Assembly (NCBI RefSeq): GCF_016775155.1
Contig: NZ_JAEUGD010000067.1
Coordinates: forward strand, 357,622 to 421,621
Direction of reading: 5' to 3'
Origin: Fulvivirga marina
Lineage (GTDB): Bacteria > Bacteroidota > Bacteroidia > Cytophagales > Cyclobacteriaceae
Length of the DNA: 64,000 nucleotides
In this document: positions 24,501-32,304 of the stretch, piece by piece
How the letters are laid out: each line of letters opens with the position of its first letter
Position numbering within the stretch: position 1 is the stretch's first letter
Made by a program: the position numbers and the translations under genes
The notes under the pieces: model-generated
Databases searched by the model: none
What the model was told of the DNA's origin: nothing
What the model saw: only the letters and a program-made list of their open reading frames with translations

Positions 24501-25268
24501 GTATATAGAACCCACAACAGGCATGGGAATATATAAGGGAGAAGCCAACTCTGTGAGTGGAAAAAAATGATCTTTGACAGTGTTAAAACCCCCATGATTA
24601 CCATAGGAATACATGGGGTGGTGCGTAGCGACAATGATTTTTTTCTCAGGGTTCTTTTTGATGATGTCATCCATTAATTGCATGACCTCAATCGGGTTAG
24701 CTACAGGACAATCACCCTGTAACTCATTAGGCTTATCCCACCCATGCAAAAACCACTGTGTATCTACAATAATTAACTCTACCTCTTCACTTAGAGACAC
24801 GGCAACGGGACCCGGACAACCATTATCAGGAAGAAAGACATTCTCTCCACCTGACTTTCCTTCAATATAGTTCTCCTGATTTTGCACATAATCCCACCCA
24901 TAACTCCTGCCCTGAGCCCAATCATGATTTCCAGGAACAAAATAATATTTACCTTTATAATCAGTAGTTAAGGATAGTTGCTTATCAATAGCATCTTCAG
25001 AAGCCGCCCTATCCGTACTGTATGCCGGAGGCATGCCCTTTGGGTATAAGTTATCTCCAAGAAATATTAAACCACTGTTTTCTCCAACTAAAGCAAGTTG
25101 TTGCTTTAAGACTTCAAAGATTTTTTGCTGCCCGGGAGTAATTTTACCCGCATCACCAATCAGAAAAACAGAATAAGAAAGTGTATCAGTAGAATTTCTT
25201 TGCCCATAAATGCCAGTGGAGAAAAATAGCACCAGGCCTAAAATCGCTAAAATCAAAAGATTCTTCAT
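21546..25268 (-). CDS. metallophosphoesterase - kinase-like domain - outer-membrane beta-barrel fusion
   Basis: The 1240-residue protein has a signal peptide (1-22) and three parts. Residues about 30-350 are a calcineurin-type metallophosphoesterase with all five motifs: GDAG (Asp39), GDN (Asp72), GNHD (113-116), THHP (His216) and GHEH (296-299). Residues about 440-745 resemble an atypical protein-kinase fold of the CotH/FAM20/HipA kind: a glycine-rich RGGGMQTKSL, YVLRSV, FLRETFAVDL as the C-helix Glu484, a hinge-like LVYIPDD, a catalytic-loop-like GDWDRHDDQ (599-607) and RPIPRDRDQVF with Asp629/Asp631. After a GGEDEF-containing linker, residues about 880-1240 form an Omp85/BamA-like barrel that ends in Phe (IRLGFMF). 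Phosphatase and barrel assignments are firm; the kinase-like reading is inference. Confidence 0.85.
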   Translation of the reverse strand: MKNLLILAILGLVLFFSTGIYGQRNSTDTLSYSVFLIGDAGKITPGQQKIFEVLKQQLALVGENSGLIFLGDNLYPKGMPPAYSTDRAASEDAIDKQLSLTTDYKGKYYFVPGNHDWAQGRSYGWDYVQNQENYIEGKSGGENVFLPDNGCPGPVAVSLSEEVELIIVDTQWFLHGWDKPNELQGDCPVANPIEVMQLMDDIIKKNPEKKIIVATHHPMYSYGNHGGFNTVKDHFFPLTELASPLYIPMPVVGSIYPFFRKVFGNIQDISHPKYKAMRNSMVNIFENYPNLIHVSGHEHALQYINKDSIHYIVSGSGCKTEYVRTKGYAEYTESVNGFARLDFYKNGEVRVEFWKPSKESASGKLSFEKTLFKKSFQPKLTSEEFVQKFDLKDSVVFASASNQYGVKKGLGEKLMGANYRAEWRQKIEVPVFDIGGEHGGLKIVQRGGGMQTKSLRLEASNGKQYVLRSVEKYPENAVPAFLRETFAVDLVQDQISAAHPYGAFVIPPLAEAVGIYHTNPKLVYIPDDPRFGDYQSTFANTLALYEERPDDDWSDASFFGNSEKIVSTSKVLDKLVDDNDNEVDQQFVLKSRLFDLVIGDWDRHDDQWRWAKFEKKGEKGDLYRPIPRDRDQVFFVNEGLLPGLVSRRWALPKLEGFDYDVRWPSGFMFNARYFDRSFLTGLSKEDWEAAAEAIQNDLTDAEIEAAIRQWPDSIYALHGKEVVAKIKARRDKLKGYALEHYLFLAREVDVVGSDKHEYFHVKRLANGDVHVEVLKMKKDGEKKKKIYSRLFKLGETEEVRLYGLGGEDEFLIEGDSKGSIKVRVIGGEDEDIMKDQSHVAGLGRRNIFYDTRTGNDIELNAESKKRLSSNPKVHYYNRKEFKYDVLMPLVTGNLNPDDGLFVGGGFMYTTHGFRKEPYKSKHTLLASYALKTSSYDFRYSGDFIDAVSDWNLSVKLSVKQPNYVNNFFGLGNESEFNQDIDETTNVGRSISYYRLRFQEMSSDIGLYKRIGGFATFSVSHKFQAIEIEDIEGDDRFITDYSNATGEIDFDIYKSYTGGAINLTFDKRNSSLITTSGVFWSNEASVLTGISHAQKTFSSLSSSLAFYYTLKLPSSFTMATRFGVGTNLGDYEFYQAQVLDGKSELRGYRKTRFYGDSKLFNNFEVRWNLLSFRTYIFPASMGILAFNDIGRVWLDGEDSNLWHHGYGGGLWIAPFNTAVVSAEVGHSVEETLFYIRLGFMF

Positions 25269-25312
25269 AAAATAAGGTTGAAATTAAAATTTAGCCAAAA
25301 CCATTTTAACTT

Positions 25313-26203
25313 CTAATTAGACTTATAACTAATTTTAAAAATTTTGCCCCTTGCCCCATCACCTTCACTAGAGAGATACATGGTACCATCCTGAGCAAAG
25401 CATATACCTTCTGGCTGCTTATAAATACCTCTATCGAGACGTACCACCTCCTTCAGGTGAAAGGCAGGCGATAATACCACCAACACTTTATCTGCAGAAA
25501 GCCAATATATATCTGAAGTTAAGGGATGCACCGCAATTGCAGACGGATCAAAACTATGTATTTTATTAAAAAACTTTCTTCCCTTAATAAAATCTTCAAT
25601 CTCCTCTTCCCTGAAATGAAAAAGAGGTTCTGCACTCACTTTCTTCTCCTTGATATTATAGCTATAAACCGCCTTTCCCTTGACTTTTTTATCATTAATT
25701 TCACCTTTCTTTTTACAAGCCACAAGTAGCCTATCCTCCAAAACCGAAAGCCCTTCAACATCATTCTGAGAAGAAAAATCCGTATCAACCTCATCAGGCG
25801 CTACCGTTTCACTTCCTGAGACTTTAAAAGAGTAAATATCTCCGTTGCTCTTCACCACATATATACTATTACCGACCACCTCAATTCCCTCATAGTCGCC
25901 AGACTTGGCAAATTTTATTTTACGTACTAATTCGCCATTTTCTGCTTTCAACACATATACATAACCTAGCTCGTCTTGTACTACTGCCAAGTGAGCATCT
26001 CCTAACATAGACAACCCCGAGATTTCCTCCAGATCATAATGGAGCAAATACTTCTGATCAGGAGCATATAATTTGTAGGGAACTTTCTGATAATCATAAT
26101 CCATATATACACTATCGGTTACCAGATTCGTGATACTATTGCAGTTAAGGGCAGTCAGAGCTAAAAGCGAGAAGGCAAAACATGTAAAAATCAGGCTTTT
26201 CAA
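25313..26203 (-). CDS. SdiA-regulated-like (YjiK-type) beta-propeller protein
   Basis: The 296-residue protein has a signal sequence (MKSLIFTCFAFSLLALTALNC), which ends in a weak lipobox (LNC), so lipidation is possible. The mature part has propeller-like blades typical of SdiA-regulated proteins: EEISGLSMLGDAHLAVVQDELGYVYVL, GDYEGIEVVGNSIYVVKSNGDIYSF, NDVEGLSVLEDRLLVACK, HSFDPSAIAVHP, then YKQPEGICFAQDGTMYLSSEGD. Acidic Glu-Gly pairs in successive blades resemble phytase or lactonase-like propellers, but no catalytic set is clear. It is transcribed toward, and 44 bp upstream of, the phosphoesterase-barrel gene. Cotranscription is therefore likely and a shared envelope role is plausible. Confidence 0.78.
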   Translation of the reverse strand: MKSLIFTCFAFSLLALTALNCNSITNLVTDSVYMDYDYQKVPYKLYAPDQKYLLHYDLEEISGLSMLGDAHLAVVQDELGYVYVLKAENGELVRKIKFAKSGDYEGIEVVGNSIYVVKSNGDIYSFKVSGSETVAPDEVDTDFSSQNDVEGLSVLEDRLLVACKKKGEINDKKVKGKAVYSYNIKEKKVSAEPLFHFREEEIEDFIKGRKFFNKIHSFDPSAIAVHPLTSDIYWLSADKVLVVLSPAFHLKEVVRLDRGIYKQPEGICFAQDGTMYLSSEGDGARGKIFKISYKSN

Positions 26204-26289
26204 AATGATGTATTTTGGTTTTCAACAAATTTCCAGAAAAATGGATTGACAAAAAAATAGAGCATATTTTTATTAATTATCCGTAGGAG

Positions 26290-26297
26290 TATCTTTG
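26290..26297 (+). promoter_or_regulatory. -7 box (TATCTTTG) directly before hemE
   Basis: TATCTTTG matches TAnnTTTG and ends only 3 bp before the hemE ATG at 26301. If used, transcription would start at or within a few bases of the start codon. No good -33 element is visible at 19-20 bp. Confidence 0.45.
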
Positions 26298-26300
26298 TGC

Positions 26301-27335
26301 ATGCAATTGAAAAATGATCTTATTCTTCGCACTATCAGAGGCGAAAAAACAGAGCGCACACCGGTATGGCTTATGCGCCAGGCCGGACGGATTCTACCAG
26401 AGTACAGAGAGGTGAGAAACTCTCTATCTGGTTTCAAGGAACTAGTAGAAACGCCAGAACTAGCAGCAGAGGTAACTATTCAGCCTGTTGACATTTTGGG
26501 GGTTGATGCTGCTATTATATTTTCTGATATACTGGTAATCCCTGAAGCTATGGGACTCCCTTACGAAATGATTGAGAAGAAGGGACCGCGCTTTCCCTCT
26601 ACTATAAAGTCAGCAGCAGATCTTAAAAAGATTAAAATTGCAGAAGCTGACGATATCAAATACACAATAGACGCCATCAAAATAACCAAGAAAGAGCTCC
26701 ATGGACGTGTCCCTCTTATTGGATTTGCAGGAGCTCCATGGACCATATTTGCCTATATGGTGGAGGGTACCGGGAGTAAAACCTTTTCAAAGGCTCGCGC
26801 ACTACTTTACAGAGATCCAAAAACAGCTCACCAGCTACTGCAAATGATCACTGACAGTACCATCAACTACCTCAAAGGACAAGTAGCTGCAGGTGCAGAC
26901 CTCGTACAAATATTTGACTCATGGGCTGGCATACTACCGCCTTACCAGTATGAAGAGTTTAGCCTTAAATATATCAGCCAAATCTGTGATGCAATCACAG
27001 AGGTACCTAAAACTGTATTTGCGAAGGATGCCTATTTTGCCAGAAGATCACTCGGTCAAATCAACTGCGATACTGTAGGACTCGACTGGTGCATGGACAT
27101 AAAAGAATCGAGACAATTGGTAGGTACTGACAAAACTTTACAGGGTAACCTTGACCCTTGTGTATTATATGCTGATGAGCAGCGCATAAAGGAAGCCGTA
27201 ATAAATATGCTTGACCAATTTGGTCCACAGCGTCACATTGCTAATTTAGGTCATGGGGTGTACCCGGATACAGATCCAGGAAAGGTTAAGTTATTTATAG
27301 ACACGGTTAAAGAATATAGTGCCACTATACATTAA
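26301..27335 (+). CDS. hemE: uroporphyrinogen decarboxylase
   Basis: The 344-residue enzyme decarboxylates uroporphyrinogen III to coproporphyrinogen III in haem synthesis. The N-terminal signature [19 protein letters not shown] and the second signature [16 protein letters not shown] are both intact, and length is normal (about 340-355). The start is set at the ATG of MQLKNDL, which matches the usual HemE beginning; a TTG two codons upstream lies inside the -7 box. No other haem genes are adjacent. A small secreted protein gene follows on the same strand. Confidence 0.95.
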   Translation: MQLKNDLILRTIRGEKTERTPVWLMRQAGRILPEYREVRNSLSGFKELVETPELAAEVTIQPVDILGVDAAIIFSDILVIPEAMGLPYEMIEKKGPRFPSTIKSAADLKKIKIAEADDIKYTIDAIKITKKELHGRVPLIGFAGAPWTIFAYMVEGTGSKTFSKARALLYRDPKTAHQLLQMITDSTINYLKGQVAAGADLVQIFDSWAGILPPYQYEEFSLKYISQICDAITEVPKTVFAKDAYFARRSLGQINCDTVGLDWCMDIKESRQLVGTDKTLQGNLDPCVLYADEQRIKEAVINMLDQFGPQRHIANLGHGVYPDTDPGKVKLFIDTVKEYSATIH

Positions 27336-27405
27336 ATTATTCTCTTTCCTCCTTATTTTTCTCATAAAATGCTATTAATTTGTCTTAGGCAATTATAAAA
27401 ATATC

Positions 27406-27903
27406 ATGAAGAAAACCTTACTCTATCTAGCCCTTTTGCTGCTTGGCGCAGCAGTACAAGCCCAGAACAAAGCCGTTCACTATAAGGAATTGCAAAAACA
27501 TCTACCTGCGTCTCTGGCAGGATTCTCTGCTGAGAGTGCCCCGGAAGGCAATATGTTTGAAATGAATGAGATGTCATACTCTTCAGCCATGAGAGAATAT
27601 AGCAAAGGAAATTCCTGGCTGACTATCACAATCATGGATTACAAAGGTGCCGCAGAAATGTATGAAGGCTCTACTATGGCATGGAACAATTCCATGTCTT
27701 ATGAAGACGATCAACAAAAAGCCCATAGTGTTAGCATCAATGGAATGAATGGGTGGTTCAGTTACGATAAACACAATCAAGAGTCTACGCTCATTCTTGG
27801 AATTAACGGCAGATATTTGATAACCATCAACATCACCGAAAATGCAGATGAAAGCCTGGCTGAAAAAGTATCAAAAGACTTAGACTTAGACTCCTTACCA
27901 TAA
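27406..27903 (+). CDS. secreted protein of unknown function
   Basis: The 165-residue product has a clear signal peptide (MKKTLLYLALLLLGAAVQAQ) and a mature domain of about 145 residues with mixed alpha-beta character: KELQKHLPASLAGF, SYSSAMREYSKGNSWLTITIMDY, VSINGMNGWFSYDKHNQESTLILGINGRYLITINI. The last part resembles periplasmic proteins that carry a low-complexity beta-sheet, but I do not recognise the family and see no catalytic motif or lipobox. It lies 70 bp downstream of hemE and ends in a hairpin. Confidence 0.75.
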   Translation: MKKTLLYLALLLLGAAVQAQNKAVHYKELQKHLPASLAGFSAESAPEGNMFEMNEMSYSSAMREYSKGNSWLTITIMDYKGAAEMYEGSTMAWNNSMSYEDDQQKAHSVSINGMNGWFSYDKHNQESTLILGINGRYLITINITENADESLAEKVSKDLDLDSLP

Positions 27904-27914
27904 AATAGCTTAGT

Positions 27915-27949
27915 GGCTGTTTCGGCCTACACCGAATCCCGAAACAGCC
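27915..27949 (+). terminator. hairpin after the secreted protein gene
   Basis: A perfect 11-bp stem (GGCTGTTTCGG with CCGAAACAGCC) has a 13-nt loop. No T-run follows, so it may be a 3' stabiliser rather than a strict intrinsic terminator. Confidence 0.6.
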
Positions 27950-28241
27950 CTACTCACTTCTTAACAACTGCGCAGGGTTTGCAATTTCAGTCTTTATTGC
28001 CTGATAATTATACCGTAAGACAGGCAACTTGCAATATAGCCGACCCATTACATCAATAAGTATATACCTTATTATTGATCAGGTTTCTTAAAGCAACTTT
28101 TATACAATTACCGATTATGGCGGAATGGTTTGAGGGTATACACCCGCACTTACCTTATAAGTTGCATGCTAACAACCATTAACCTACACATAAAGACATG
28201 CAACAGCGACCGACAACCCGACAATACTCCCAATAAAACAA

Positions 28242-28274
28242 AAAATCTCAGCCGGACTCACCAACTGAGATTTT
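28242..28274 (-). terminator. terminator after accD
   Basis: A perfect 10-bp stem (AAAATCTCAG with CTGAGATTTT) and a 13-nt loop continue into TTTTTTG on the minus strand, 23 bp past the accD stop. Confidence 0.8.
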
Positions 28275-28296
28275 CAAGTTTTGTCTCAATATATTT

Positions 28297-29136
28297 TTAC
28301 TGAAGCATTTTGAGCAAAATAGAGAGCTTGCTCTTCAGGTTTCTTCTATCGACTATAAAATCCAGAAACCCATGCTCAAGCACAAACTCGGCACTTTGAA
28401 AGCCCTTAGGCAAATCCTTACCTATTGTCTCCCTGATTACCCTTGGTCCGGCGAACCCAATCAACGCCCCTGGTTCAGCAATATTAAAGTCACCCAGCAT
28501 AGCATATGAAGCTGTAACACCACCAGTTGTGGGGTCCGTGAGTAATGAGATATACGGGATCCCTGCCTCACTCAACAAGGCAAGTTTAGCTGAAGTTTTT
28601 GCCATTTGCATTAATGAAAGCCCGGCCTCCATCATTCTGGCACCCCCAGATTTTGAAATCATTAAAAAAGGTATCTTCTCTTTAAGAGAATGATCAATAG
28701 CTCGTGCTATCTTCTCTCCCACTACTGACCCCATGGATCCTCCAATGAAATTAAAATCCATACAGGCGATGGTAATATCAATTCCATTAAGTTTACCATA
28801 GGCTGTCCTAACAGCATCTTTAAGGTCCGTTTTTTCCTGAGTAGCCTTTATTCTATCCGGATATGGCTTACTGTCCGCAAATTTTAGCGGATCCGCAGAC
28901 TCCATTTCGGGGTCCAACTCAGTGAATTTGTTATTATCAAAAAGTATTTCAAAATACTCTTTTGAACCTATTCTCGCATGATAGCCATCTTCAGGGCTTA
29001 CATAAGCATTATTTTTCAACTCCCTGGTGTGGACAATTTTGCCACTTGGGGTCTTAAACCAAAGTCCATCCGGAGCTTCTTTCTTAGCTTCAGTCGGGGT
29101 TTGAATACCTTTATCTTTTCTTTTAAACCAGCTCAT
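28297..29136 (-). CDS. accD: acetyl-CoA carboxylase carboxyltransferase subunit beta, lacking the zinc ribbon
   Basis: The 279-residue protein is the beta half of the carboxyltransferase that moves the carboxyl group from biotin to acetyl-CoA. The crotonase-fold core is intact: [38 protein letters not shown] and [18 protein letters not shown]. In other bacteria an N-terminal zinc ribbon uses two CxxC pairs. Here the aligned stretches are TPSG (29-32) and SPED (47-50), so all four cysteines are replaced while the surrounding sequence ([19 protein letters not shown]) stays alignable. The start is supported by the [20 protein letters not shown] leader. It is a single-gene unit; accA is not in this window. 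Confidence 0.93.
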   Translation of the reverse strand: MSWFKRKDKGIQTPTEAKKEAPDGLWFKTPSGKIVHTRELKNNAYVSPEDGYHARIGSKEYFEILFDNNKFTELDPEMESADPLKFADSKPYPDRIKATQEKTDLKDAVRTAYGKLNGIDITIACMDFNFIGGSMGSVVGEKIARAIDHSLKEKIPFLMISKSGGARMMEAGLSLMQMAKTSAKLALLSEAGIPYISLLTDPTTGGVTASYAMLGDFNIAEPGALIGFAGPRVIRETIGKDLPKGFQSAEFVLEHGFLDFIVDRRNLKSKLSILLKMLQ

Positions 29137-29327
29137 GAGGTTAATTTTGTATGAATCAATCCTTTAACAGATATGACGAGTCAATATAAGTAAAATTATC
29201 ATTGCAAATATCTACAGTATAAGCCAGCTTTCAAAAATTAGCCTTAAGAATGTGACCTACTTGAATTATTTAGTTTATTTGCAAGGCTTTTAAAGCTAAT
29301 TATTTTTAACCTCTAAAAAACTTAAAA

Positions 29328-30401
29328 ATGTCCGCTTCACAATTTAAAGCCGGAGTTTTGACCGGTGATGACGTACAGAAACTCTTTCAGTTCGCAAAAG
29401 ACAAGCAATTCGCACTTCCCGCTGTAAATGTGGTAGGTACAAACTCTGTTAACGCTGTAATGGAAACCGCCAGCGAATTAAATTCCCCGGTAATCATTCA
29501 GTTTTCTAATGGAGGAGCAAGCTTTTTTGCCGGTAAAGGCCTGTCTAATACCGATCAAAAAGCCGCTATTGCCGGAGCTGTTTCTGGCGCGCACCACGTT
29601 CACCTTCTTGCAGAACAGTATGGCGCAAGGGTAATTCTTCATACCGACCACGCCGCAAAAAAGCTATTACCCTGGATAGATGGTATGCTGACAGCTGGTG
29701 AAGACTTTTATAAAGTACATGGAAAATCACTCTACAGCTCTCACATGATCGACCTTTCTGAGGAACCCCTCGAAGAAAACATCGAAATATGCAAGAGATA
29801 CCTTGAGCGTATGAGCAAAATGGACATGACCCTGGAAATTGAACTTGGAGTTACCGGAGGTGAAGAAGACGGTGTTGATAATACAGGAATAGATAGTTCA
29901 AAACTATATACTCAGCCTGAAGAGGTGGCTTATGCTTATGAAGAACTCAAAAAAGTAAGCGATAAATTTACAATTGCTGCGGCATTTGGAAATGTTCACG
30001 GTGTATATAAACCTGGCAACGTAAAGTTGACCCCAGTTATACTTAAGAATTCTCAGGATTACATTCAAGAGAAGTACAGTACTGGTGAGAAACCGGTTGA
30101 CTTCGTATTCCATGGAGGTTCAGGCTCTACTGTTGATGAGATAAGAGAAGGTATCTCATATGGAGTAATAAAAATGAATATTGACACTGACTTACAGTGG
30201 GCATACTGGGACGGTATTCGCCAATACTATAAAGAGAATGAAGGGTATCTACAAGGGCAAATAGGAAACCCTGAAGGAGATGATGTACCTAACAAGAAAT
30301 TTTATGATCCTCGAGTATGGTTACGCAAAGGAGAGGAAAGTTTCAAAGCCAGGCTTAAACAAGCTTGTGAAGACCTTAACAACGTAGGTACTCTTAACTA
30401 G
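29328..30401 (+). CDS. fbaA: class II fructose-bisphosphate aldolase
   Basis: The 357-residue enzyme matches the E. coli FbaA type (359 residues), a zinc-dependent aldolase that interconverts fructose-1,6-bisphosphate with two triose phosphates in glycolysis and gluconeogenesis. The catalytic Asp107 and the zinc ligand His108 lie in LHTDHAAKKLLPW; LEIELGVTGGEEDGVDN and FHGGSGSTVDEI supply further metal and phosphate ligands. It is a single gene with a striking bidirectional terminator shared with rplS. Confidence 0.96.
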   Translation: MSASQFKAGVLTGDDVQKLFQFAKDKQFALPAVNVVGTNSVNAVMETASELNSPVIIQFSNGGASFFAGKGLSNTDQKAAIAGAVSGAHHVHLLAEQYGARVILHTDHAAKKLLPWIDGMLTAGEDFYKVHGKSLYSSHMIDLSEEPLEENIEICKRYLERMSKMDMTLEIELGVTGGEEDGVDNTGIDSSKLYTQPEEVAYAYEELKKVSDKFTIAAAFGNVHGVYKPGNVKLTPVILKNSQDYIQEKYSTGEKPVDFVFHGGSGSTVDEIREGISYGVIKMNIDTDLQWAYWDGIRQYYKENEGYLQGQIGNPEGDDVPNKKFYDPRVWLRKGEESFKARLKQACEDLNNVGTLN

Positions 30402-30413
30402 TCCCTACTTTCA

Positions 30414-30465
30414 AAAGGACATAAAAAAAGATCGTCAATGTTGACGATCTTTTTTTATGTCCTTT
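30414..30465. terminator. perfect bidirectional terminator between fbaA and rplS
   Basis: Two 25-bp arms (30414-30438 and 30441-30465) are perfect reverse complements around a 2-nt centre. The core GATCGTCAA stem is flanked by A7 and T7 tracts, so each strand gives a GC-containing stem followed by a T-run. It lies 13 bp after the fbaA stop and 17 bp after the rplS stop. Confidence 0.9.
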
Positions 30466-30481
30466 ACGAATAAGGAAGGCA

Positions 30482-30835
30482 TTACAACTTTTCTTTAATC
30501 CTTGCTGCTTTACCTTGTCTTCCTCTCAAGTAATAAAGTCTCGCTCTTCTTACTTTACCTCTTCTCACCACATCAATTTTCTCGATATTAGGTGATAAAA
30601 TGGGGAATATTCTTTCGATACCAATACCATTGGAAACTTTTCTAACGGTAAAAGTCTCACCGTTTGAATTGGGATGTCTCCTTTGTATTACAGTACCTTG
30701 GAATTGCTGGATTCTTTCTTTGTTACCCTCAGTAATTTTTACGTGCACGTTAACAGTATCACCAGCCTGGAAAGAAGGGAACGCAGCTCTTCTCTCGTTA
30801 TTTTCTGCTTCCAATGATTTGATAATATCGTTCAT
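30482..30835 (-). CDS. rplS: 50S ribosomal protein L19
   Basis: The 117-residue protein lies at the 30S-50S interface. [29 protein letters not shown] and the signature region [41 protein letters not shown] are both typical. The start is set at [13 protein letters not shown] longer open frame from 30889 would cross the -7 box at 30878-30885, so it is rejected. It is the last gene of the rpsP-rimM-trmD-rplS order, but a 260-bp gap and its own promoter indicate partly separate transcription. Confidence 0.95.
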   Translation of the reverse strand: MNDIIKSLEAENNERRAAFPSFQAGDTVNVHVKITEGNKERIQQFQGTVIQRRHPNSNGETFTVRKVSNGIGIERIFPILSPNIEKIDVVRRGKVRRARLYYLRGRQGKAARIKEKL

Positions 30836-30877
30836 GATTTCTATCGCTAAAAAGTCTCTGTTCCAAAAATCGGACTG

Positions 30878-30885
30878 CAAATATA
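30878..30885 (-). promoter_or_regulatory. -7 box of rplS (TATATTTGCAGTC)
   Basis: On the minus strand TATATTTG matches TAnnTTTG and continues as CAGTCC, the same sequence found at the rpsP and rplU promoters. It lies 43 bp before the rplS ATG. Confidence 0.7.
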
Positions 30886-31095
30886 ACAATAATTTTAGAA
30901 ATACACGATACTACATTAAAAATATGAAAATGCACAAAAATATTTTGTTTAGCTTTATCTTGACTAATCCAAACAAAACATTCCCGATCGCGTCATAGAA
31001 ATAGGGTATTATTTGGTGTATTGTAAGTTTATGAATAGAAGTCCTAAATTATAACAAACATCAAAATTAGCTAAGGAGATTGCAAAGATTAACTA

Positions 31096-31770
31096 TTATT
31101 TCAATAGATTAGGTCTCCGTTTTTTTGTTCTTTTCACCGCCTGATCAAAACGCCAGTCATCTATTTTTTTCTCATGCCCAGACAGCAATATATCAGGCAC
31201 AACCATTCCTTCAAAGTCCGCAGGCCTGGTATAGACAGGTGGAGCAACCAAATCATCCTGAAAAGAATCAGTCAATGCCGAGGTTTCATCTGAAAGCACT
31301 CCGGGAAGTAAGCGGATAATAGCGTCTGAAACTACAGCTGCGGCAAGCTCACCTCCTGACAGGACATAATCACCAATACTAATTTCTCTGGTTATAAAAT
31401 GCTGACGCACACGCTCGTCAACACCTTTATAGTGCCCACATAGTATGATTATATTTTTATACATAGAAAGCTGATTAGCTATACTCTGAGTAAACTGCTC
31501 TCCATCGGGACTCATATATATCACTTCATCATATGCACGCTTAGATTGCAAATCACGAATACAGTTTGCTATCGGCTCTATCATCATCACCATACCTGCC
31601 CCACCACCAAAAGCGTAGTCATCAATCTTTTGATGTTTGTCGGTAGAATATTTCCGCAAATCATGGATATTAACCTCCACAAGTCCTTTCTTTTGAGCTC
31701 GCTGTAAGATAGAGTCCGAAAATGGACTATCCAACAAACGTGGCAAGCATGTAATAATATCTATTCGCAT
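31096..31770 (-). CDS. trmD: tRNA (guanine-N1)-methyltransferase
   Basis: The 224-residue SPOUT-class enzyme methylates G37 of tRNAs using S-adenosylmethionine, which prevents +1 frameshifting. The knotted SAM-binding motifs are present: [31 protein letters not shown], and [17 protein letters not shown]. Length is normal for compact TrmD (about 225-250). It lies 4 bp downstream of rimM in the classic rpsP-rimM-trmD-rplS operon order. Confidence 0.96.
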   Translation of the reverse strand: MRIDIITCLPRLLDSPFSDSILQRAQKKGLVEVNIHDLRKYSTDKHQKIDDYAFGGGAGMVMMIEPIANCIRDLQSKRAYDEVIYMSPDGEQFTQSIANQLSMYKNIIILCGHYKGVDERVRQHFITREISIGDYVLSGGELAAAVVSDAIIRLLPGVLSDETSALTDSFQDDLVAPPVYTRPADFEGMVVPDILLSGHEKKIDDWRFDQAVKRTKKRRPNLLK

Positions 31771-31774
31771 ATCA

Positions 31775-32299
31775 TTAGTCCAGGTAAATATCCAATAAGC
31801 CTTCGGGTAGATTCACATTTAGAGTACTTTTTTCATGATCAACCTTACCTATGATCTCATCATTAATAGGAACCAACACCTCTTTACCCCTATGGTCTAT
31901 CGCAAGCAAATCCTGATTTGGAGAGGTGTAGACATCAACAATAACACCTACATCACCCGCCGTTGTATCAATTACATGGTACCCCATAACCTGATGGTAG
32001 TAAAACTTATCATCATCCAACTCAGGAAGCATCGAAAGAGGTAAAAAAAGCCCTTTCCCTTTTAGTTCATCAGCTTGTTCCAGAGTATTAACATCTTCAA
32101 ACCTGACAATGGCCTTGTTGCCTTTAATAGAAATGGATTCAATAAAAAAAGGAACCAGTTTATCGTTTATTTCAACGAAAACTGATTCCAATTCCTGATA
32201 TTCATGTGGAACATCAACATCCAATATGATGCTAACCTCTCCACTCAAGCCATGCTTTTTGATGACGTAACCAAGCTGGAAACACTCACCAACATTCAT
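31775..32299 (-). CDS. rimM: 16S rRNA processing protein RimM
   Basis: The 174-residue protein helps mature the 30S subunit head by binding S19 and processing 16S rRNA. The N-terminal beta-barrel begins [18 protein letters not shown] (the usual GxVxKxHGLxGE pattern), and the PRC-barrel C-terminal half contains [12 protein letters not shown] and DLLAID. It lies 5 bp after rpsP and 4 bp before trmD, so translation is probably coupled. Confidence 0.94.
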   Translation of the reverse strand: MNVGECFQLGYVIKKHGLSGEVSIILDVDVPHEYQELESVFVEINDKLVPFFIESISIKGNKAIVRFEDVNTLEQADELKGKGLFLPLSMLPELDDDKFYYHQVMGYHVIDTTAGDVGVIVDVYTSPNQDLLAIDHRGKEVLVPINDEIIGKVDHEKSTLNVNLPEGLLDIYLD

Positions 32300-32304
32300 A
32301 GCTA

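Larger units (their letters stand above)
27904..28296. other. intergenic region between two convergent genes
   Basis: This 393-bp region holds a hairpin for the left gene (27915-27949), the accD terminator at its right end (28242-28274), and a weaker inverted repeat (ATCAATAA/TTATTGAT, 28052-28079). I see no gene in the middle part. Confidence 0.55.

Noticed and set aside
25526-25729. Plus-strand open frame of 67 codons opposite the SdiA-regulated-like gene.
   Set aside because: It lies wholly within a well-supported gene and has no promoter box or protein-like features.
30836-30889. Longer rplS start at 30889, giving an 18-residue N-terminal extension.
   Set aside because: It overlaps the -7 box at 30878-30885, and the shorter form begins exactly like L19.
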